This document shows, in pieces, positions 42,542 to 51,265 of a stretch of DNA of 51,303 nucleotides. The number at the start of each line of letters is the position of its first letter. Position 1 is the first letter of the stretch. The translations under genes and the position numbers were made by a program. The stretch spans positions 1-51,303 of the forward strand of contig CAKPAG010000010.1 in the NCBI GenBank assembly GCA_934132895.1, read 5' to 3'. The notes beneath the pieces are model-generated. The model was given only the letters and a program-made list of their open reading frames with translations, was not told where the DNA came from and made no database searches. The DNA comes from an uncultured Clostridia bacterium (lineage in GTDB: Bacteria; Bacillota; Clostridia; TANB77; CAG-465).

Positions 42542-43708
42542 ATGGAAAATGATTTACAAGCAGGAGTAGCAAACATCAAAGTAGTTGGTGTAGGCGGCGG
42601 CGGAAATAGCGTTGTTAACAGAATGGTTGATGCAAATATAAGAGGAATAGAATTTATTGCTATAAATACTGATAAACAAGCTTTAAGTTTATCAAAAGCT
42701 TCTAGAAAAATTCAAATAGGTGAGAAGTTAACTCGTGGATTAGGCGCAGGTGCAAACCCAGATATTGGAAAATGCAGTGCAGAAGAGTCTAAAGCAGAGA
42801 TAGCAGAAGCTTTAAAAGGTGCTGATATGGTATTTGTAACTGCTGGAATGGGAGGCGGAACTGGTACAGGTGCTGCTCCAGTTGTTGCAGAAGTTTCAAA
42901 AGAAATGGGAATTTTAACTGTTGCTGTTGTTACTAAGCCTTTCCCATTTGAAGGAAAAAGAAGAACTTTACAAGCTGAATCAGGAATAGAAGAGCTAAAA
43001 CAATCAGTAGATACTTTAATTGTTATACCTAATGAAAAGTTATTACAAGTTGTTGAAAAACAAACATCAATTGTTGAAGCATTTAAAATGTCTGATGATG
43101 TTTTAAGACAAGGTGTACAAGGTATATCTGACCTTATAACAATACCAGGTCTTGTAAATTTAGACTTTGCAGATGTTAAAACTATAATGTTAAATGCAGG
43201 CATTGCACATATTGGTATTGGTAGAGCATCAGGCGATCATAGAGCACAAGAAGCAGCAAGACAAGCTATACATAGTCCACTTTTAGAAACATCTATAGAA
43301 GGTGCTGGTGGAGTACTTATTAATGTAACTGGTGGAAGAGATTTAGGACTTCTAGAAATAAATGAAGCAGCTGAATTAGTTCAAAAATCAGTTGATCCAG
43401 AAGCAAACATTATATTTGGTGCTGTTATTGACGAATCATTAGAAAATGAAATTGTTATTACTGTTATAGCAACTGGCTTTTCAAAAACTCCTTTTCAAGA
43501 TTTACAACTAGATAATATAGTAGGGGAAGCTTTAAAAACAGCTAACAATACATTAGAAGAAAAATCATATAATGATAATTCAATGAATATGGGTATGAAT
43601 AGTAATGTTAATAACACTTCAACAAGATCAAGTGTTACATCAAACATTAATGATTACAAAATTGATTTAGATATTCCTCCTTTTTTAAGAAGAAATAGAG
43701 GAGAATAA
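42542..43708 (+). CDS. ftsZ: Cell division protein FtsZ
   Basis: 388 residues. It has the tubulin-like GTP site GGGTGTGAAP at 104-113, the T7 loop region LVNLDFADVKTIM, a disordered linker of about 45 residues rich in Asn, Ser and Thr, and the conserved C-terminal peptide DIPPFLRRNRGE that binds FtsA and other partners. The start ATG has AAGGAGG upstream. It is cotranscribed with ftsA and followed by a terminator. Confidence 0.97.
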   Translation: MENDLQAGVANIKVVGVGGGGNSVVNRMVDANIRGIEFIAINTDKQALSLSKASRKIQIGEKLTRGLGAGANPDIGKCSAEESKAEIAEALKGADMVFVTAGMGGGTGTGAAPVVAEVSKEMGILTVAVVTKPFPFEGKRRTLQAESGIEELKQSVDTLIVIPNEKLLQVVEKQTSIVEAFKMSDDVLRQGVQGISDLITIPGLVNLDFADVKTIMLNAGIAHIGIGRASGDHRAQEAARQAIHSPLLETSIEGAGGVLINVTGGRDLGLLEINEAAELVQKSVDPEANIIFGAVIDESLENEIVITVIATGFSKTPFQDLQLDNIVGEALKTANNTLEEKSYNDNSMNMGMNSNVNNTSTRSSVTSNINDYKIDLDIPPFLRRNRGE

Positions 43709-43728
43709 TTATATTAATATGTTTTTTA

Positions 43729-43775
43729 AAGAAGATAAATTTTAGTATTAAATTAAGATTTATCTTCTTTTTTGT
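43729..43775 (+). terminator. Terminator of ftsA-ftsZ
   Basis: GAAGATAAAT (43731-43740) pairs with ATTTATCTTC (43758-43767), followed by six T. Confidence 0.85.
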
Positions 43776-43906
43776 TGCAATATATATAATAAAAAATAAA
43801 TATAATAAATTATATAAAAAAATGAAGATGAAAAGTGCTTATTTGCTCTGTAAATTCTACAATTTATGAATATAAAAAAATATATAATATAGTCTAGGTG
43901 AGAGAT

Positions 43907-44719
43907 ATGAAAATCTACCTAGACTATATTTTTTTGGAAAATTTGATAGTTAATTTATTAATATCAATTAATATGTATAAATTTAATAAAGAAAAATTAA
44001 AAAAAATAAATATAATTTTAGGTTCAATATTTATATCAATATATACAACAATAATTTACGCATTAAATGATACTTTTTTTAGTAGCTTATATATTAAATT
44101 AATTGCAGTAATTATATATACATATATTACATTTAAACCTTCTACTTTTATAGCTATTTTAAAACATACAATATATTATTTTCTTTTTTCATTTTTGTAT
44201 GTAGGTATTATTATTTCGGTATCAATACTTTTTAAAATAAATCTAACAAATACAATAATTAAAATACTAATATATTTGATATCAGGAATAATATTAAATA
44301 TTTTTACAAAACATTTGTGGAAGATGTGGAAAACTAACATTAAAAATAACGACTTATCATATAAATTAAATATAAATGGACAAGAAATTTTAGGGTTTGT
44401 TGACACAGGAAATAATGTAAAAGATATAACTACGGGATTAAATGTATTATTTGTGGATATAGAGTATAAGGAAAAACTAAAAAATATTTTAGACGAAAGA
44501 AGAAAAAAAGAAATATATACAAATACAGTAAATGCTAATTCGCATGAATATGGATATATTATAAAAGATGTAGAAGTATATAAAGAGAACAAAAGAATAG
44601 GAAAAATAAAAAGAATTGTAATATGTTTTGTAGATTTAAACATTTCTAATAAAAAATATAGTGCTTTAATTGGGTACAACACCTATATTGAAAATTTAAA
44701 GGGGGTAAAATTTTGTTAG
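43907..44719 (+). CDS. spoIIGA: Sigma-E processing peptidase SpoIIGA
   Basis: 270 residues from the ATG at 43907, with AGGTG six bases upstream. Five or so N-terminal membrane helices (1-135) are followed by a cytoplasmic aspartic protease domain with DTGN at 166-169. It cleaves pro-sigma-E in the mother cell once SpoIIR signals from the forespore. The 3' end overlaps the sigE start by seven bases, the classic spoIIG operon. Upstream, a TTGTAGAA-type one-mismatch Spo0A box (reverse, 43855-43862) and TATAAT at 43883-43888 are compatible with Spo0A control. Confidence 0.9.
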   Translation: MKIYLDYIFLENLIVNLLISINMYKFNKEKLKKINIILGSIFISIYTTIIYALNDTFFSSLYIKLIAVIIYTYITFKPSTFIAILKHTIYYFLFSFLYVGIIISVSILFKINLTNTIIKILIYLISGIILNIFTKHLWKMWKTNIKNNDLSYKLNINGQEILGFVDTGNNVKDITTGLNVLFVDIEYKEKLKNILDERRKKEIYTNTVNANSHEYGYIIKDVEVYKENKRIGKIKRIVICFVDLNISNKKYSALIGYNTYIENLKGVKFC

Positions 44720-45423
44720 GTAAAGAAAAAATAAAAAGCATATACATAAGTATTTTAAGATTTTTAGGTATAGATGAGGGAAATCTTTTCTATATTGCAG
44801 GCTCAGATAAGTTGCCAGAGCCATTAGAAGCAGAGGAAGAACATTTACTACTTGAAAAATTAGGTAAAAAAGATATTGAAGCTAAAAATACACTAATAGA
44901 AAGAAATTTAAGGTTAGTTGTATATATAGCTAAAAAATTTGAAAATTCTGGAGTAAATATAGAAGATTTAATATCAATTGGAACTATAGGTCTTATGAAA
45001 GCAATAAATAGTTTTAATGTGGAAAAAAATATTAAACTTGCAACATATGCATCAAGATGTATAGAAAATGAAATCCTAATGTATTTAAGAAAGAATAACA
45101 AAATAAAAACTGAAATATCTATTGATGAACCTATAAATACAGATAGCGAGGGAAATGACATGTCACTTGCAGATATTTTAGGGACAGATAATGATAGTAT
45201 TTTTAAGTCCGTAGAAGATAACGATAACAAAAAAGTATTATTAAACGCAATAAAAAAACTAAACAATAGAGAAAAGACAATAATGCAACTAAGATATGGT
45301 TTTGATGGAGTTGAAGAATTAACTCAAAAAGAAGTAGCAGATAAACTTGGAATATCACAGTCGTATATATCAAGAATAGAAAAGAAAGTAATAAATAATT
45401 TAAAAAAAGACTTTTCGTTATGA
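44713..45423 (+). CDS. sigE: RNA polymerase sporulation sigma factor SigE
   Basis: 236 residues. The pro-sequence at about 1-27 is followed by YIAGSDKLPEPLEAEEE, the usual cleavage region. Region 2 has NLRLVVYIAKKFENSGVNIEDLISIG and ATYASRCIENEILMYLR; region 4 has LTQKEVADKLGISQSYISRIEK. It directs mother-cell early sporulation genes after cleavage by the adjacent SpoIIGA. TTG or GTG alternatives are not needed; the start overlaps the spoIIGA stop. Confidence 0.93.
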   Translation: MLGKEKIKSIYISILRFLGIDEGNLFYIAGSDKLPEPLEAEEEHLLLEKLGKKDIEAKNTLIERNLRLVVYIAKKFENSGVNIEDLISIGTIGLMKAINSFNVEKNIKLATYASRCIENEILMYLRKNNKIKTEISIDEPINTDSEGNDMSLADILGTDNDSIFKSVEDNDNKKVLLNAIKKLNNREKTIMQLRYGFDGVEELTQKEVADKLGISQSYISRIEKKVINNLKKDFSL

Positions 45424-45531
45424 TTAAATAAAAACAAAGGAAAAAAGCACTAATAATAAAAACAAATGTCGAACAGGAATATATAAATTCATATGTAGAA
45501 AGAATATTAGTGTAAAAAAGGAGAGATACAT

Positions 45532-46311
45532 ATGAATGTAAAAGTAGAGATACAAGGTTTAGATACTTCTAAGCTACCAAAACTTTCTGTAAAAGAACAA
45601 TCAGATATGTTATTAAGAATTAAAAATGGAGAAAAAGAGTTAAAAGATGAATTTATTGAAGCTAATTTAAGACTTGTCTTAAGTATAGTTAAGAAATTTA
45701 ATAATAGAGGAGAAAATGTTAATGATATATTCCAAGTAGGTGTTGTTGGCCTTATAAAAGCAATAGATAATTTTGATGTAAGTCAAGGTGTACAATTTTC
45801 TACCTATGCGGTCCCAATGATAATTGGAGAAATAAAGAGGTATTTAAGAGATAATAGTGCGTTTAGAATAACTAGATCATTAAGAGATCTTTCTTATCTT
45901 ATTGCACAAGAACGAGAAAAATATGTAAGGGAGAAAAATGAAGAGCCAACAGTAGATGAAATATGTAAATTAACTGGAGCAGCTAAAGAAGATGTAATAC
46001 TTGCTATTGATAGTCAAATAGCTCCAATGTCAATATATGATTCAGTATATAGTGATGGAGGAGATCAAATATATTTATTGGATCAATTAAAAAATGAAAA
46101 AGAAGAATCAGAAGAGTTAATTAATAAAATTGCAATATCTGAAATACTAGAAAAATTAACTGATAAAGAAAAACATATAATTGAAAGAAGATATTTTTTA
46201 AATAAAACTCAAACAGAATTAGCAGAAGAGCTAGGTGTGTCACAAGCACAAGTTTCAAGAATAGAAAAAAATGCTTTAGAAAGAATAAAAAAGAAAGTAG
46301 AAAAAAATTGA
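45532..46311 (+). CDS. sigG: RNA polymerase sporulation sigma factor SigG
   Basis: 259 residues. The N-terminal KVEIQGLDTSKLPKLS is the SigG tag that binds anti-sigma SpoIIAB. Region 2 reads NLRLVLSIVKKFNNRGENVNDIFQVG and FSTYAVPMIIGEIKRYLRDN; regions 3 and 4 end SQAQVSRIEKNALERIKKK. It is the late forespore sigma factor. AAGGAGAGAT precedes the ATG. TGTCGAA at 45467-45473, a core Spo0A-box match, lies 60 bases upstream. The usual neighbour ylmC is about 4.5 kb further on here. Confidence 0.93.
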   Translation: MNVKVEIQGLDTSKLPKLSVKEQSDMLLRIKNGEKELKDEFIEANLRLVLSIVKKFNNRGENVNDIFQVGVVGLIKAIDNFDVSQGVQFSTYAVPMIIGEIKRYLRDNSAFRITRSLRDLSYLIAQEREKYVREKNEEPTVDEICKLTGAAKEDVILAIDSQIAPMSIYDSVYSDGGDQIYLLDQLKNEKEESEELINKIAISEILEKLTDKEKHIIERRYFLNKTQTELAEELGVSQAQVSRIEKNALERIKKKVEKN

Positions 46312-46403
46312 TTATAATTAAAAATTATGATATAATTTAAGTATAGTAATTCAATTAGACCATTCGCGTTTTACTATCAAATAACATTTTTGTTAAAGGA
46401 ATA

Positions 46404-46541
46404 ATGATGAGCCTTAAGAATCTCTTCATGAATGGCAAATGTACACAATTAATGATTGTGGTGATTTTGCTGTTTGTGAAAGGAGGTTCTTTTTTGTTAG
46501 TAAATATCACAATTAAATGTGTAAGAATGGGGGAAAAATGA
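46404..46541 (+). CDS. 45-codon ORF overlapping the ABC exporter start (leader or small membrane peptide)
   Basis: A frame of 45 codons that opens MMSLKNLFMNGKC, has one hydrophobic helix (LMIVVILLFV), and ends CVRMGEK. Its TGA overlaps the ATG of the exporter gene (ATGA at 46538). AAAGGA lies three to six bases before the two ATGs at 46404/46407. An internal AAAGGAGG plus TTG could also start a shorter 15-codon version. It is less AT-rich than its surroundings, and CCATTC (about 46361) can pair with GAATGG (about 46430), so the region may also form regulatory RNA. It is either a leader peptide for translational control of the exporter or a small membrane peptide. Not recognised. Confidence 0.5.
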   Translation: MMSLKNLFMNGKCTQLMIVVILLFVKGGSFLLVNITIKCVRMGEK

Positions 46542-47488
46542 AATTTTTTAAAGAAGTAATAAAAATCAATCTAAAAATGATAATTATATATATGTTTATA
46601 GGGATAATAATAAATTTTTTAAGTTTATATAGCATAACATATTATCAAAAAATACTAGATAATTTCCAGTATAATGTATTGGTAATAAAACAAATTATAG
46701 TATATGGAGTTCTTTTAGTTACTGCAACGTTATTAGGATATATTGAAAACTTTCCAGAACAAAAAGTGAAAAATAAGTTATATTTAGATTTTAAGTTACA
46801 AGCATTAAAAAAAATGAAAACAATAGATTATCTTGAATATCAAAAAATTGGAACAGGAAGACTAACGCAGAAAGTAGAAGAAGGTGCACAAGCGTTAAAA
46901 AATATCATTGTAGATTTTTGGTTAAAGTTATTACGAGAGATACTTCCAACAGCATTATTTAGTTTAGTATTTATATTTAATATAAAGAAAGAGTTAGTAC
47001 TATTTGTAATATCTGGATATATAATAGTTATAATTATTTCAAATTTTATATTAAAAAAATTATATGGGCTAAAAGAAAATATTTTAGTTAATCAAGAGAT
47101 ATTAAACAAACACTTGGTACGAGGATTTATGGAATTAGTTATATTTAGAACAAATAAAAAGTATGATACTGAAGTGAAAATAGTTAAGAGTGAAATAAAA
47201 AATATTGTAGATAGTAAAACAAAAATAAAACTTGTTCATGAAATATTTTTTACTGCATTTGAGATTTTAGTAAATGTATTAATAGTTTTAATTTTGATAT
47301 ATTCATTTTTTACATTAAACTTGTCTGTAGGTGCTATTGTTACAATATTATCATTGATTAGTAAAGCTTATCAGCCAATAGCGATTTTTAATGTAGAATA
47401 TATTGATTATAAACTAAATAAAATAAGTGCCAAAAAATATTTAGATTTCCTTAATGTTAAGGATGACGAATATTTAAATTTTCGGTGA
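46538..47488 (+). CDS. ABC exporter, transmembrane half (frame ends early)
   Basis: About 316 residues from the ATG at 46538 (GGGGG upstream): six predicted membrane helices in the type I exporter layout, with KNKLYLDFKLQALKKM and YLEYQKIGTGRLTQKVEEG coupling-helix sequences. The frame ends at a TGA at 47486 after EYLNFR. In the next frame the sequence continues FGENVELIDGSIEFKNVFF, the normal entry to the nucleotide-binding domain. One extra T in TTTT at 47479-47482 explains the break. Confidence 0.75.
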   Translation: MKFFKEVIKINLKMIIIYMFIGIIINFLSLYSITYYQKILDNFQYNVLVIKQIIVYGVLLVTATLLGYIENFPEQKVKNKLYLDFKLQALKKMKTIDYLEYQKIGTGRLTQKVEEGAQALKNIIVDFWLKLLREILPTALFSLVFIFNIKKELVLFVISGYIIVIIISNFILKKLYGLKENILVNQEILNKHLVRGFMELVIFRTNKKYDTEVKIVKSEIKNIVDSKTKIKLVHEIFFTAFEILVNVLIVLILIYSFFTLNLSVGAIVTILSLISKAYQPIAIFNVEYIDYKLNKISAKKYLDFLNVKDDEYLNFR

Positions 47489-48227
47489 AAATGTTGAACT
47501 TATTGATGGTAGCATAGAATTTAAAAATGTATTTTTTTCATATAATAACAAAAAGGATATAATCAAAAATCTATCTTTTAATATAAATAATAATTCAACA
47601 GTAGCGTTTGTAGGAGAAAGTGGCTCTGGTAAGTCAACAATTATAAAGCTGATAATGGGACTTTTAAAATGTGAAAAAGGTGAAATTATTGTTGGAAATC
47701 ACAAAATTAACAATATAGCATTAAATAAATATTATGATAATATTACATATGTCTCTCAAGAAGCGCCAGTGTTTGATGGAACATTAAGAGAAAATATAGT
47801 GTTTGATAAGGATATTAAAGATGAAGAATTGTTAAAAGTTTTAGAAAAAGTATGTTTAGTAGACTTTTATAAAAAATTAGAAAATGGATTTGAAACTGAG
47901 TTAGGAGAAAAGGGGATTAGAATGTCTGGTGGTGAAAGACAGCGTTTAGCACTGGCTAGAATATTTTTTGAAAACTCAAAAATTTTAATACTAGATGAAG
48001 CAACTAGCTCTATGGATAATATTACTGAAAAAATTGTTATGAAAAACATTTTAACTATGTTAAAAGAGAAAACTATAATTATAATTGCACATCGTCTTGA
48101 AACAATTAAAGATGTAAACAATATTTATGTTTTTAACAACGGAGAGATAAAAGAAAAAGGTAACTATCAAGAATTATTAGAAAAAAATGGATATTTTGCA
48201 AAGCTATATAATTCTACGTTAAAATAG
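47484..48227 (+). CDS. ABC exporter, nucleotide-binding half (frameshifted continuation)
   Basis: Continuation of the exporter in another frame. Walker A is GESGSGKST (about 47610-47640), the Q loop is YVSQEAPVF, the signature is MSGGERQRLALAR, and Walker B is ILILDEATSSMD with the H-loop IIAHRLETI. It is a complete ATPase domain, but the first usable ATG (47655) lies after Walker A, so it cannot be expressed alone as an active ATPase. Together with the upstream half it is a homodimer-type exporter (peptide, lipid or drug). It is either a recent pseudogene or a base error. Confidence 0.75.
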   Translation, partial: GENVELIDGSIEFKNVFFSYNNKKDIIKNLSFNINNNSTVAFVGESGSGKSTIIKLIMGLLKCEKGEIIVGNHKINNIALNKYYDNITYVSQEAPVFDGTLRENIVFDKDIKDEELLKVLEKVCLVDFYKKLENGFETELGEKGIRMSGGERQRLALARIFFENSKILILDEATSSMDNITEKIVMKNILTMLKEKTIIIIAHRLETIKDVNNIYVFNNGEIKEKGNYQELLEKNGYFAKLYNSTLK

Positions 48228-48301
48228 ATTTTATAGTATATTTATAAATTTTTTCATAAAAACAAAAGCACTCAAAAAAGAACATTTTTTCTTTTGGACT
48301 A

Positions 48302-48338
48302 TTTACATCTTCTATTACATGTGTTATAATAAACACAT
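48302..48338 (+). promoter_or_regulatory. Promoter and operator-like palindrome of the DinD-like gene
   Basis: TTTACA at 48302-48307, 17 bases, TATAAT at 48325-48330. ATGTGTT (48319-48325) and AACACAT (48332-48338) flank the -10 symmetrically, as for a repressor site. It does not match the Bacillus LexA consensus. Confidence 0.65.
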
Positions 48339-48360
48339 AAAGTAAGAAGGAGGAATTAAA

Positions 48361-49197
48361 ATGAAAGAAATAGAAAAAAGTAGAAGGTGTACAAATAAAA
48401 CATTTGAGGATATCAAACAAATTGATGAAAATGGTATGGAATATTGGAATGCTAGAGAGCTACAAAAAGTTTTAGAATATAATAAATGGGAGAATTTTGA
48501 AAAGGTAATTAAAAAAGCAGAAATAAGTTGTGAAAGTAGCGGGATTAGTGTGATTGACCATTTCCTTGACGTCAGGAAAATGGTTAAAATAGGTTCGGGG
48601 GCAAAAAAAGAAATAAAAGATTGTAAACTTACTCGTTATGCATGTTATTTAATAGCACAAAATGGAGATTCAAGAAAAAAAGTTATCGCACTAGCCCAAA
48701 CATATTTTGCAATACAAACTAGAAAACAAGAAATTAGTGAAAAAGAATATAGTATGTTAACTGAGGATGAAAAAAGATTTTATCAAAGAGATTTAACAAA
48801 GAAAGGAAACTATTCATTAAATCAAGCTGCAAAAAAAGCAGGAGTTAAAAATTTTGATAAATTTCATAATGCAGGCTATAAAGGTCTATATAATGGAGAG
48901 ACAGCAGATGATATAGCCAAAAGAAAAGGATTAAGATATAGAGAAGATATATTAGATAATATGAGTAGTGAGGAACTGGCAGCAAATTTATTTCGTATTA
49001 CTCAAACTGAATCTAAATTAAAAAGAGATAATATACAAGGTGAAAATAATGCAAATAACACACATTATAGTATTGGTAAAAATATAAGGGAAGTGATTGC
49101 TAAAATTGGGGGAACTATGCCGGAAGAATTACCTACTCCTCAAAAGAGTTTAAAAGAATTAGAAAAAGAGAATATAAAAAGAATTTTAAAAGAGTAA
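48361..49197 (+). CDS. DNA damage-inducible protein D (DinD)-like
   Basis: 278 residues. The Bro-N-like opening is YWNARELQKVLEYNKWENFEKVIKKA, followed by LTRYACYLIAQNGDSRKKVIALAQTYFAIQTRKQE, the signature of DinD/Rha-type proteins also found in phage antirepressors. The rest is helical. E. coli DinD inhibits RecA in vitro and is SOS-induced; related Bro-N proteins act in phage repression. The promoter has an operator-like palindrome, but I see no canonical LexA box. AAGGAGG precedes the ATG. It sits in the inserted block between sigG and ylmC. Confidence 0.78.
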   Translation: MKEIEKSRRCTNKTFEDIKQIDENGMEYWNARELQKVLEYNKWENFEKVIKKAEISCESSGISVIDHFLDVRKMVKIGSGAKKEIKDCKLTRYACYLIAQNGDSRKKVIALAQTYFAIQTRKQEISEKEYSMLTEDEKRFYQRDLTKKGNYSLNQAAKKAGVKNFDKFHNAGYKGLYNGETADDIAKRKGLRYREDILDNMSSEELAANLFRITQTESKLKRDNIQGENNANNTHYSIGKNIREVIAKIGGTMPEELPTPQKSLKELEKENIKRILKE

Positions 49198-49410
49198 AAA
49201 AGGTGAGGTGTAAAGTATATATTTTTGTTTTAAATTTGCTTATGATTTCTTTACAAATTACGAGCTATGTTATATTATAATAGTAGATTAGAAATAGATT
49301 ATAAATATTTCTAGTTTAAAGTTATAAAGAAATATGTATTTCATTTATTAAAAAGTAATATATAATAACTTAGGAATTGAAATCATATATTAATAAAAAG
49401 GAAGGATTGT

Positions 49411-50784
49411 ATGTTAAACATTAAAGAATTAGTAGAAGCTACAAGTGGTAATTTATTAAATGGAGATATCAAATTTATACCTAAAGAGTATGTTATTGAT
49501 AGTAGAAATATTGAAAATAGTCCGTTTTTTGTACCAATAGTTGGTGAAAATACGGATGGGCACAAATATATATTAAATGCAGTAGAAGATGGAATTTGCG
49601 GCTATTTTATAAATAAAGGCTTTGAAAAAAAAGAAGAAGTTATAAATAAATCAAGAGAGATTAATAAAAATATTATAATAATTGAAGTGGATGATACTAA
49701 AGAGGCACTATATAATGCAGGGGTGTACAATAGAAATAAACATATAGATATACCGGTTGTTGCTGTTACAGGCAGTGTTGGAAAAACTAGTACTAGAGAA
49801 ATGATATCATCAGTTTTAAGTGCATCAAAAAATGTACTTACTACGACTAAGAATTATAATAGCATTATAGGTGCTCCAATAATGGCTTTGAAAATGGATA
49901 GTCAAGATGTATGTGTCTTTGAAATAGGAACAGATCACAAAGGCGAAATTGAAAGATTGTCAAATTTGGTAAAACCTGATATTGGCGTTATAACTATGAT
50001 TGGAACTGCACATATAGGAATATTTGGAAGTAAAGATGAAATATTTAAAGAAAAATCAAGTATTGTTTCACATATGAAAGAAGGTTCTACATTAGTAGTA
50101 AATGGTGATGATGAGTATTTAAAAACATTAAAATCAAATGCTAAATATCACGTTGTGACATTTAGTGAAAATGAGATAGTTGACTTAGAGGAAAAAAATG
50201 ATATATTTTTTAAAACAAATATATATGATAGTTTAGAAGATATAACTATAAATCAAATAGGCTCACATAATGCTAAAAATGCTGTTTGTGCAATTAAAGT
50301 TGCAGAAATTTTAGGTATAGAAAAGCAAAGTATAATAAAAGGAATCAAAAATTACAAAAATTTTTCAAGGAGATTAGAAAAAATCAACTTAAAAAACAAT
50401 GTATTACTAATAGATGATACATATAATGCAAGCATAGATTCAGTAAAGTCAGGTCTAAAGACTGTAAATAAAATAGAAAATAGAAGAAAAATTGCAGTTT
50501 TAGGTGATATGTTAGAATTAGGCGATATGTCTAAACAATTACATGAAGAAGTAGGAGAAACATTTAAAGAGTTAGATTTTAAAGCACTATATTTAACAGG
50601 AAAAGAATCAAAATACATATTAAAAACAGCATCAAAACATGTATTAACTAAATACTTTGAAAATATTGATGAACTTATTTCTAATTTAAAATTAAATATT
50701 AAAGAAAATGATGTTATATATTTAAAAGCATCTAATGGAATGAGATTTGATAAAATAGTCAAAGCATTAAAAGAATTATATTAA
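49411..50784 (+). CDS. murF: UDP-N-acetylmuramoyl-tripeptide--D-alanyl-D-alanine ligase
   Basis: 457 residues with the three Mur ligase domains. The N domain binds UDP-MurNAc-tripeptide. The ATPase domain has TGSVGKTSTRE at 120-130 and the family ATP/glutamate strand FEIGTDHKGEIERL. The C domain has RRLEKINLKNNVLLIDDTYNAS and LGDMLELG. It adds D-Ala-D-Ala to the lipid II precursor. AAGGAAGG precedes the ATG. Its neighbours are not other mur genes, so it is separate from the usual dcw cluster. A strong terminator follows. The 213-base stretch before it (49198-49410) has no recognisable gene. Confidence 0.93.
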   Translation: MLNIKELVEATSGNLLNGDIKFIPKEYVIDSRNIENSPFFVPIVGENTDGHKYILNAVEDGICGYFINKGFEKKEEVINKSREINKNIIIIEVDDTKEALYNAGVYNRNKHIDIPVVAVTGSVGKTSTREMISSVLSASKNVLTTTKNYNSIIGAPIMALKMDSQDVCVFEIGTDHKGEIERLSNLVKPDIGVITMIGTAHIGIFGSKDEIFKEKSSIVSHMKEGSTLVVNGDDEYLKTLKSNAKYHVVTFSENEIVDLEEKNDIFFKTNIYDSLEDITINQIGSHNAKNAVCAIKVAEILGIEKQSIIKGIKNYKNFSRRLEKINLKNNVLLIDDTYNASIDSVKSGLKTVNKIENRRKIAVLGDMLELGDMSKQLHEEVGETFKELDFKALYLTGKESKYILKTASKHVLTKYFENIDELISNLKLNIKENDVIYLKASNGMRFDKIVKALKELY

Positions 50785-50786
50785 TA

Positions 50787-50821
50787 ATAAAAGTAGAAGT
50801 TCATGAAACTTCTACTTTTTG
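50787..50821 (+). terminator. Terminator of murF
   Basis: AAAAGTAGAAGTT (50789-50801) pairs with AACTTCTACTTTT (50807-50819) around a short loop, followed by T. Confidence 0.85.
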
Positions 50822-50845
50822 CATAATAATATAATGGTGATTTGA

Positions 50846-51076
50846 ATGGCAAGGGGAATAGATTTTAAACAAAAAGAAGTTATAAGTCTAAGTGAAGGAA
50901 AAATATTAGGATTTGTTGTTGATGTTCAAGCTGATTTTGAAAACGGGGAAATACATGCAATTATAGTTGCTAAAACAGGAAAATTGTTTGGCGGAGTTAT
51001 GGGAAAAAATAACATAACAATACCTTGGGAAAAAATTAAAAAAATTGGAGAAGACGTCATTTTAGTAGAAATTTAA
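50846..51076 (+). CDS. YlmC/YmxH family sporulation protein (PRC-barrel)
   Basis: 76 residues forming a single PRC-barrel-like domain: KEVISLSEGKILGFVVDVQADFENGEIHA, then WEKIKKIGEDVILVEI. YlmC/YmxH proteins are small conserved Bacillota proteins, usually encoded next to sigG and expressed during sporulation; their role is unknown. Here the gene is about 4.5 kb from sigG, with the exporter, DinD-like and murF genes between. The start ATG has a weak GGTG site. Confidence 0.85.
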   Translation: MARGIDFKQKEVISLSEGKILGFVVDVQADFENGEIHAIIVAKTGKLFGGVMGKNNITIPWEKIKKIGEDVILVEI

Positions 51077-51094
51077 AAAAATTCAAAAAAAGTG

Positions 51095-51123
51095 TTGACA
51101 AAAACTGACAAAAGTTATATAAT
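51095..51123 (+). promoter_or_regulatory. Strong sigma-A promoter P1
   Basis: TTGACA (51095-51100), 17-base spacer, TATAAT (51118-51123), followed by ACACGTCGCAAC. Confidence 0.8.
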
Positions 51124-51236
51124 AAAACACGTCGCAACAAGACAATAAATTAATAGATATTTTGAGCTAAAAATATAGTCGAAAATGTTATGTAAAAATA
51201 ATATTTAAAATATTTTAGAAAATAGCAAAAAATATC

Positions 51237-51265
51237 TTGACAAAGATAAAGCGATATGTTAAAAT
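51237..51265 (+). promoter_or_regulatory. Strong sigma-A promoter P2
   Basis: TTGACA (51237-51242), 17-base spacer, TAAAAT (51260-51265), followed by a TAGTCG/CGACTA hairpin (51271-51289). It lies in tandem with P1, facing out of the window; a stable RNA operon is a plausible target. I see no gene in 51077-51303. Confidence 0.7.

Noticed and set aside
48275..48300. GAACATTTTTT as a LexA box for the DinD-like gene
   Set aside because: It has no matching GTTC half at the right spacing.
49250..49281. TTTACA...TATAAT promoter before murF
   Set aside because: The spacer is 20 bases, and the alternative TATATT gives 15; neither is convincing.
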